Assembly (NCBI GenBank): GCA_948567375.1
Contig: OX419757.1
Location: 41,726,001 to 41,790,000, forward strand
DNA from: Lunularia cruciata
Taxonomy: Eukaryota > Streptophyta > Marchantiopsida > Lunulariales > Lunulariaceae
Direction: 5' to 3'
DNA length: 64,000 nt
Position numbers and translations under genes: made by a program. The notes below the pieces were generated by a model. That model was not told the origin of the DNA. It did not search any database and was given only the letters and a program-made list of their open reading frames with translations. This document shows, one piece after another, positions 55,537 through 64,000 of this stretch. Each line of letters starts with the position of its first letter. The first letter of the stretch is position 1.

Positions 55537-58500
55537 ATGGCCGATTCGAGGAGGAAAGGTATAAAAGCAGGCAAAGAACCAGAACTCCAACAAACTCCTA
55601 AAGGTACACAACCCCCAAAGAGCAATGGGGATAAGGAGAAACAGAACGCAGAAGCAGGGCAAGGTGCTCCAAAACCAGGACCAAGTCCATCCTCACGTGG
55701 TGCAAAAGTTGACCTTCAATCCGAGAAGCTGGAGCCAGCTAAAGGAAAGCTGGACCTCAAAGCTCAGAAAGAAGAAGCTGAGCCGCGCAACGGTGACAGA
55801 GAACTCTCCAAAAAGGATGAGAAAGAATCCGGAAACAGAAAAAGTCTTCAAGCGTTCAGCAGTATACACACTGGAGGTGCAGATGTGGTTCTCCCAGGTC
55901 CTAAAATTCCTGAAGTTCTCATGTTCGATAAGGACGGCAATGTGATGGTGGATGAAGAAGGCAATCCCCACCCAGGGCACTACATGTTCGACCTTCTCAG
56001 TGATCCGATTCGTGACAAAAAGGGGAATGCTATACCAGGACGTTACCAGTACAATGAAGCTGCCAACGCTTGGCTCGATGCGGAGGGTTATCCAATTGTT
56101 GAGAGACAGGAAACAAAGACAGAAACGCAACATAGGGAGGTGCGTGTCACTTAATCCTTTCTTCGTTTAGTTTTCAGACATGTACTTCAAGGTCTGATGT
56201 TCTAGACACGTCTATATCCTCTAATGCCTAACTCAACGGCAGGATGAAATGAAGCTTACACATGACTCATGATCTACAATCTGTACTTCAACACAGGCCC
56301 TTGAAGAGCAACAAAGAAAAGCTAATGTGTTTCGAGAGAATCTAGAAGCTCAGAGAGTGATGATGAGAACACCACTGCCCAAAAAGCCTGTGAAGTGGAG
56401 GAAGTACTGTAATGCAATGTATCTGCCGAGGCACCTCAGAACAGCTATTCTGAAAGATCGTGGAAGACCCGGCGACGACTGGAAAAACCACGTCAAAAAG
56501 TATACGATCCAAGAAATGAATCATAAAATGGCTGGTCAGCTGCATGGAAGGGTAAATATCGTCACTGTATTCTGAAGAGTAGGTTACAAGCAAAGCATTT
56601 AAGAATTTCCAAAGTTTTCAGCTGGATCCATGTACCCGAAGATGACGGAGTTAAATTGTTGGAACTGGACGAAATTATGGATTTCCGTCTAGCATAAGGG
56701 GTCCCCATCTTTTGACTGACAGAATATTGAGTGAAAGAAATTTTCAACCTGGCATGCTCAATTATTCTGAGCATGATTGCGTCAACAAGATCCTTCTAAA
56801 GACATTTTAGACAATGCGTACTTCAGTTTCAACTTAGAATAGATGTTCTTCGCTTGATGCTAAGACTACCTATAAGACAGGAGGGGTAGAATACTGACGG
56901 CTTCGATAGGCTCTAGTAATTTTTGTTTCATGAAAGAGAAAATTTGTCTTGGCTTGGACCGAGCCTACATTTAGTGAAACTATCGTCCTTCTCATCCAAA
57001 TATTGCAGGCTGGACAACTCTGGGCCAGATTGCATGAGCATCTCACTTATCTGCAAAATCCTCGTTACGCCTCGGAGAACCCCAAGCACATCCAGGTGCG
57101 ATTTCGTTTCTGCAGGCCCTGCTGCTATACCCTACTTATCATTCCTGTACTTTCAATTGATCAATGAAGCAAATTGTTTTGTGTTTCATGGAAACTAAGT
57201 CCAGCAGTGTTGTCCCGGGTGACTCAGGCTTTGAGAATTTTTCGTTGGGAGGATACCCCAGAGGGTAAACAATATGTTCTGCTTATTCGTCCTTGCGTGG
57301 CGGACTTTGATGGATTTGGTGAGCTTGCTTCAGCAACTTTATGAAGTTGATGCAGTGCTGTTTTGAAAGGGGAGCTAGTGAGGTAGGTATTGCTTCTATA
57401 CACCGTAGAAGTTGGATGCAACCAGATAGTACTCTTGCTTACAAACTGCGCTAAAAATGCTGAGTCTTTTCTATTACGAACTTTATCTGTCTGCTCCTGC
57501 TTGCACATATGAGAGTTAATTCATGAGCTAGTGCGCTTTGGCTATATGATTCTGTACGTGCTACTTACAACTGAATGACAAGATTTCCAAACCATTTATG
57601 GAATATAAGTAGATTATTTCACGATATCGGATTAATTTCATTGGATCCAAGACGAGCATATTAAGAAGCTGTGCGTAAATTATATATGTATGTATCTATG
57701 AAATGCAGAACCTTTGAAGACGTACGTTCAACACCTGCGCATTTTTAATATGAGTCCTTGGAGCCAACGCATAAGGTTTCAACGTAACCTCCTTACCTCA
57801 CAAAGTTTACGTTTACATCTTCCCGATTCAGCTAAATGTTCGCTTGGTATTGTCAGCTGTATCAAGAGCAGCGAGTTTTTCCTTGAATTGGGATTTGATA
57901 TGTCTTGTTTCATTCTAAACTCACGCACTGACTGATGTGAGTTTCTCCCAGAGTCATCAAACCTCAAACGCATGAGTACTTTATCAGTTCAACAGAGAAT
58001 CCGTTCCAAGGCAAAACACTGGTTTCTGGCGATAAATGCGATTTCGATGTTACTTTTCAACCACCTAGTACGTGGTGTTTTGAAGACGAGATAACTGTGA
58101 AGACAGAGATGGATACCTGTGCAATCCTATTGAAAGCCATAAATCCATATCCTGTGGTTGTTCTGCCAGCGTTTGTGGACATGGGCCTCTGTTTGGCTGG
58201 GCACACCGTCGCTTATCATTACACCATAACTAGCAAGGGAGCTGGAGCCAAGTTCTCGTGGTGTAGAATAACTACCGATTTGAAAAAGACAGAAGACTTT
58301 TCGGTAAAACTAGACTCTCGCTATGACGATCTCGAGGATTCCTACTATAAGAACAATGTATTCTCCGTTCCTCCATTTATCTTGTATCCTCATTCATTCA
58401 GTACTACCAGTGATTCAAAACAAGAATTTATTGTTCTTTTCCGACCACCACGCGCTGGAGTGTTCTACACCTATCTTCAACTTGGAACATCAACTCTGTT

Positions 58501-61500
58501 ACATTGGGAGATAATGTTCAAAGCTACGGGGGTGGACTTGCAGCTCGACCTGCAGAAGTTCGAAGGCATGGATTTCAGACGAGGCCAGCGGGAGTTAGGT
58601 GTCGATTTTGGTCGTGCTACTGTCTCTCATACAATCTCTAAGGAAGTTACTGTGAAGAGCTACACGTCACTTCCTTTGAGGTCTCCTCTTTACTCAGTAC
58701 CTCTGAAATTTGTCTGCAGTCATGCACGTAGGCAGGCGACAGGGAGCAAGATCATAATAGCTATCACGCCGGATCTTTTCGTCTCTATATCTGGTCACAA
58801 GGAGTACACTGAGCATTGATCTTTAGTTGCCACCATTACATGGTTGGGGAGTTTGAAAATGTAGTTTGAAAGAATGGCAAACTGTATATGAACTCCTACC
58901 TTTGAAATTAGAATTTTCCCCTTTCCAGCCATTTAGAATTTTAAAGCACAAGTGACCCTTGTACTTTACCAGCTGTAAAACTAACGCCAAAGGTTCCTCT
59001 AAGATGACTGATCTGAAGTTGTCTGGTTTGGAGCGTAGGTTCTTTTGGCGTTTGCAATCAAAGCATGTGAACGCCAAAGCCGAAGTGGACCCTGAATGTA
59101 CGATAACTGAGAGGTCGTTACCTATACCGAACCTGTTGGTATTTGTGGCTGATCCTGGCCACGGCGTCTTTGCCAAAGAATCAGAGACACCTATAAAGTT
59201 CAATTTTACTCCTTCAGATCTGGCAAACTATCACCAAGTTGCTACTTTATACGTTGATACAAGAAGTCCTATGCCTCTTGGATCAGATGTTTGGAAGGAT
59301 TTCAGGGAAGCATTGAGGCTGGTAGAATACGAAAAGGCCAACTTTTGTGCCCAGATGAACTGGAACGACAGAGTTTTATGGGGAATAGACGCCAGCGCAT
59401 TTCAATGCGGTCCTAAACAAATTTATCAAGATGACCTCAAACAGATCTCATCTTGCTTCGATGACATCTTCCATGTGTCACAGGTGGAAAATGGTGGCAC
59501 GATATTTAGGATGATTGAATTGGACTTAACTGGTTCTGGTACCTATTTCGATGTTACGATTGTTCCTGCGCTGCTCCAATTTTCGGGTGTTCTTACGCTT
59601 GGCCAGACACACATAAAATATATTGAGATGGTTAACGAAAGCCCAGCCGAAGTCCTTTTTACGTGGGAAGAGCACAAAAATCCATATGGTGTGGGGAGAA
59701 ATTCAGCCTATATATTTCCAGTTACTGGTAAGATCGGAGCCAAAAGCTCCAAGAAGATACAAGTTACTACGGGGGCAAAGCAAGTTGGAAGGCTCGAGTT
59801 GCTGTTCCACTGTTTGGTGGAGAGTGTTTATCTCAAAGGCCAACTACCGCTTGTTCTGAAGGTAGAGGGCCATGTCAGCGGACCCAACGTTATTATTACA
59901 CCGTTTTTGGTCGACTTCGGCTTGTGCCAGGTGCAACTTACGTCCTGCCGCTAGAACGCAAGCTTATTCCATGCTTAGACATTCAAGTGATTATTTAAGC
60001 CAGACTTTGGAATTGTGATGGTTCTGTGGCGTCTGCTAAGATTTGCTTAGCTTCTCTCTTTTACCAGACGTGATCAGGTTCTGTGGTGCATATCATGATT
60101 ATTCAAATCCTGATGGTGGTGGAGGTTCTATGTCCCTTCTGCAGAGAGACTCACCATACACCATGGAGATACAAATAACAAACAAGAGTAAAGACTCTTC
60201 AGCAACATTCAAAATATTCTCTACTCGTGACTCACAAGTTCCTCGTTCAGATCCCATGGAAGAAGAGTCACAGATTAACCCACTGTCTTCCAACTCTAAG
60301 GTCCCCGTCGGTTGCAGCATTTTTGACATAACTTCAAAAGTTCCCATCCTACCACCTTCTCCGGAACTAGGCAGTTTGCTTCAACCACACTCAGATTCAA
60401 ATGTTCTGCCTTCAGCTCAGCAAGTTCAGCAGATTTCTTCCATGACCTCCGGTCAGCAGATACCACAAACCACTTTAGCTGCCAGCTCAGAGGCATCTGA
60501 ACCTCACCAAAAACTACGAGCTGTTCCAACTTCTGAAGCACATGACGGCACAAAAGGTAGTGTGCAATGCCCTTCCCTGAAAGTAGTTAAGACCCCAATA
60601 AGTCCGAGACCTCTCGACCGAGAGGTTTCAACAAAATTTCTCACGGAGCCTCAGGAGAGAGCTTGGATCTCTTCAGCATACGGTGAAGTTTTGCAAGTAT
60701 TCAATGATGGGATCACTGATCCTAAACTTCCGCGCACGACTTTGCTGCATCAAAGGGACACCGTTTCTGGAACCACTTTACCTCCCCTTCGTACTGGATT
60801 CCTGCCCCAAAATGTTCTCGCATCCGCCATTCTGAAGGGAATTAAAGCTCTGTCTCACAAAAAGATGCTACCACCGTTGACAAGCAAGGGATTAGGTGAG
60901 TCCACCATTGGCAACATTCCCCCACCCGCAACTGATCTGCATCACTCATTCGAAACTTTACCGTTGGAGGCGTGTGAAGTGCACCCAGCGAATTATAAGC
61001 AAGCTCCTTCATCCATCTATGAAGCTCCTAGGGCTCGAAACCTCGCCAAACTTATAAACAACACCGATGTGAATCTACATGTAATTGATGAAGACGAACC
61101 ACTGTCTCCACCTAGACCATACTGGGATACCTCCGTATTTTTAGACGAATCTAGGACAAAGATACCTTTAGATGATCTCAGACACACTAAGTTCCCTAAA
61201 CCATTTTGGGAGCAGATGGGAGACGTCGGACAAAAAGCCAAGTCCTATGAAGCCGAAGGACCCCCAATTATCAGGAAGGGGAAGAATTATGCATCATACG
61301 AGGAAGATCTACTCCAAACTCTTATCTTCGAACCTTCAGAAGGAGATATACCGAAAGGAGGAGACAATTGTGTGAAGGTGAAGGTTACTTTAGTTGGAAC
61401 AATTTGTGGATTCATGCGCTTAGCTATAGTGTGTGAGATATCTGGGGGCTTATCACCAACTCAGTATTCCATTGCTCGTGCTCATATTGATGCTCCAGAA

Positions 61501-64000
61501 GCTTGCTTGCTTCCTTGCTTTGTGGATTTGCGCACGAAGTTCATAAATATACCCATCACCCTCAGCGTTGTGATTAGAAATATGAAGGCCTTGCCTGCTT
61601 GCTATAACTGGCCTCCTAGAGATAGAATTGGAGAAGTACAGGATTTGGATGTGGATATAAATCCACAAAGAGGTGAGATCCCACCCAAGTTGGAATGGAC
61701 TCTAACTTTTAAGCTTATACCGAGAAAGCTTGGTCTGCTCGACACCGTTCTGATCTGCAACGTATTTAAGATGATTTGCCCTTTAGGACTGCAACTAAAG
61801 GCCATTATTGTAGACGTTCGTATAAGCTATTATGTGTTCCGGCCAGACAGAGAAGATGGTCATCAAAAATCTGGCAGGAAAGTTGCTCATGAAAGAATTC
61901 TGCTTAAGCGCCAACAGGATGCTCTAGGCAACCCAGTGGAGGAGGAAGACCCTGACAATTGGGTAGATCCACCAGTTCCATGCCTAGATTTTGGTAGGAG
62001 GCGAGAGCTTGGTAAAGCTCATTGCTTAAAGTTAGTAGCTAGAAATCATTCTCCAATTGAGACTACAATCAATCTGAGCATCGGACAATATCATTCCGAG
62101 CCTCTAGCATCACTGGTAAGAGACGAGGCATGGGTGATATCATCCTTAACAGAAAGACTTTCATACTTGATACCAAACAGGAGAGATCCATTTCAATCTG
62201 CTTTCAAGAACAAAGGAAGACAACATCCTCCGCTGACTGATCTCTCGGATACACATCTGAAGTACTTCAATCAACCTGGTAAACAGATGCTGTGGCGAAG
62301 AGCTGAGGGTGCTATGCATGAGGCTCTTATCCGTGAGGGGTATACTGTCGCATTTCTGTGTTATCCTGCATATTCGGGCACTCTGAAACCTTGGGGTGAC
62401 TGGTCCTGTGAGATTGTTTGTTTTAGCAATCTTCCCGGCGACTATATGGACATTCTTACTTCCAAGGTACGAGACTTCTTGTCCAGCCAACGTTTTGTTT
62501 GCATCTAATCAATGACGAATAAGAATGACATCGACAAGTCTCTTCCCGATCAGCCCCAGCTTGATTTAATCTATAGAGTTACTCTCAAGAGTACGCATAA
62601 AAGGAGATGCTTTCCGAGTATTGCGAATGACTACAATGGAAACAGGAACAGCAATAAGAATTATCTATGATTTGGTTTTCACAAATGTTTACAGGTTGGT
62701 AGACTTAAGCCAGTGGAAATCCCTATGGAGGTACAGATAATTGGCACACCGCTTGTGGCTAGAAGGAACTGGTTAGAACCAACAGGTCTACAACAGCCCC
62801 CAAATGAAGGAGAAATTACTGTGGCATGGCAACCTACGGCTGCTGGATGTCCTTCAAAGACGAAGCAGATCTGGGTTCGAAATCAATCGACATTTCACAT
62901 CGAGGTGAGGTGGGAGTTGAAGAAGCAGAGGATCATTGACGAAAAATTCGTTACTATGCAGTTTGAAATTGAAGAGGACTTGCTTGCCCATGCACTTTTA
63001 ACAGAGGTACAAGATCTGAATGAAGAGGATCCTAAAGTACATCTTATGACTAAAGAGCATATTGGCATAGTGTACGACCAACAAGTGCATGTGGTTTTCA
63101 GAGACTATTTGAAGACCGTTGAATATGAAGAAGCAGCTTTCAGTATCAGTCCAGATCAGCAGGTATTTAGTGGGGTGATGACCTCGATAAATCCGATTGT
63201 AGACAATGTCGAAGCAACTCTAATTTGTTAGCTATCTTCCCATCCTCTCTTTCAGAGTAATGCTGAACAGGGTCTGCTAAGAAACCGAACCATTCATGGT
63301 CTTGGTAACAACTCAAATGAACTAGAGACTATGAAACTTCTCGTCTTTTAAAGCACAAAATAACCAACTAATCTAATGTTTTTTCTATAAGCAAACTCAT
63401 TAACAATTTTAGCAATCATTAGTATTTAAGAATGACTTATAACATTAATGTCAAGTAAAGTTACTGATTGAACATGTGCGGGAAGTCCGGCAAGGATGTA
63501 TATTCGAGTTTCTTCCGGAGAAGTTTGAAATATTAGTTTCTAAGAGTTGATTTCTCCTGCACAAACTGATCTTATTGCCATGTGCAGGTGATTCTTGGCC
63601 ACAGCAGCTATCCGTTTACGCTGGACTTCAGGAGAAGAAAAGATGGGCTATATTCTTTCATCTACGTTGCCTACTGTAGGGTATTTGATGGACGCAACTG
63701 TGAACGCAGACGTTCTACCCAGTTCGTTTTTGACAAGATATCTGATCGACCTGATGAGCAATATACCTTCCGTAGGCCAGAAAAGAAACATATTTGCGAA
63801 CATGTCATAACTTTTCACACTGGCACGTATGAGGACAAATTTGCTCATAATTTGGCCCACAAAACGACCATTGTCGATCCTGCCGACCCAGAAATGCTTG
63901 CTTTGCAATTGAACGAAGACGGAAGCAAACCGAGGAGCCTGTCAAGGTATCATTGCTCTGAAGCTTCTAATTCTGGATCGGAGGAGGACGAGAAGACCAA
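55537..64000 (+). CDS. DLEC1: DLEC1/CFAP81-like ciliary ASH-domain protein, 3' end outside window
   Basis: Exons: 55537-56139, 56297-56551, 57009-57095, 57228-57318, 57709-57775, 57952-58803, 58973-59930, about 60068-62466, 62695-63162, 63588 to the window edge. All junctions agree in phase except 59930/60068. The N-terminus is a charged disordered region, then a FDKDGNVMVDEEGNPHPG block, a WRKYCNAMYLPRHLR segment and YLQNPRYA. Several ASH/MSP-like beta domains follow (FVDMGLCLAGHTVAYHYTI; FLVDFGLCQ; CLDFGRRRELGKAHCLKLV; IWVRNQSTFHIEVRWELK). The order YLQNPRY, then a DxGxCLxG domain, and later GDYMDIL plus IPMEVQIIGTPL resembles DLEC1 (FAP81), an axonemal protein. More than 1900 codons are visible. 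Other ASH-family ciliary proteins (CFAP74, CFAP47, hydin) remain possible. Confidence 0.78.

Overview
The window looks like nuclear DNA of a seed-free land plant (bryophyte, lycophyte or fern grade), or another streptophyte with flagellated sperm. It combines Ty3/gypsy and Ty1/copia LTR retrotransposons of plant type, including elements with the initiator-Met primer site tggtatcagagc, with two intron-rich genes for axonemal (ciliary) proteins. Flowering plants lack flagellated cells and such genes. I cannot name the species.

Layout: (1) 1-12930 is a graveyard of Ty3/gypsy elements. Gypsy-1 (plus, about 619-6136) lies against the reverse transcriptase of gypsy-2 (minus, about 6137-8730). Gypsy-2 carries a decayed C5-cytosine methyltransferase-like domain between protease and RT. 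Gypsy-3 (plus, about 8784-12930) is driven by an LTR containing an array of heat-shock-element-like GAAnnTTC palindromes. (2) 12931-15106 holds no gene I can support. (3) 15107-54224, minus strand, is one gene of 31 exons that I identify as CFAP43/FAP43 (WD40 repeats followed by coiled coils). All inferred splice junctions agree in phase and give about 1865 codons without a stop. Three introns are swollen by Ty1/copia insertions: intron 27 (16856-27147), intron 21 (29050-34545) and intron 19 (35007-46898). (4) 54225-55536 is a short divergent promoter region. (5) 55537 to the right edge, plus strand, is a second ciliary gene, DLEC1/CFAP81-like (ASH/MSP-type domains), cut by the window end.

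The copia elements fall into related groups. LTR-A (about 487 bp) and LTR-C (about 450 bp) share a gag-pol type beginning MGPQSPMG. LTR-B1 and LTR-B2 (about 230-300 bp) belong to elements with a gag beginning MHQIIMSAAG. They form nested and recombinant composites: an almost intact, recent A element (35419-40602), C elements with A LTRs inside them, solo A LTRs with 5-bp target duplications, and B elements whose two LTRs are of different types.

The two host genes probably act together in axonemes of motile sperm: CFAP43 in the tether of the inner-arm dynein I1/f, and the DLEC1/CFAP81 protein as a structural axonemal protein. Their head-to-head arrangement suggests shared transcription in spermatogenous cells; this is inference. 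All family assignments come from recognising motifs and from remembered family architecture; no database search or alignment was run.
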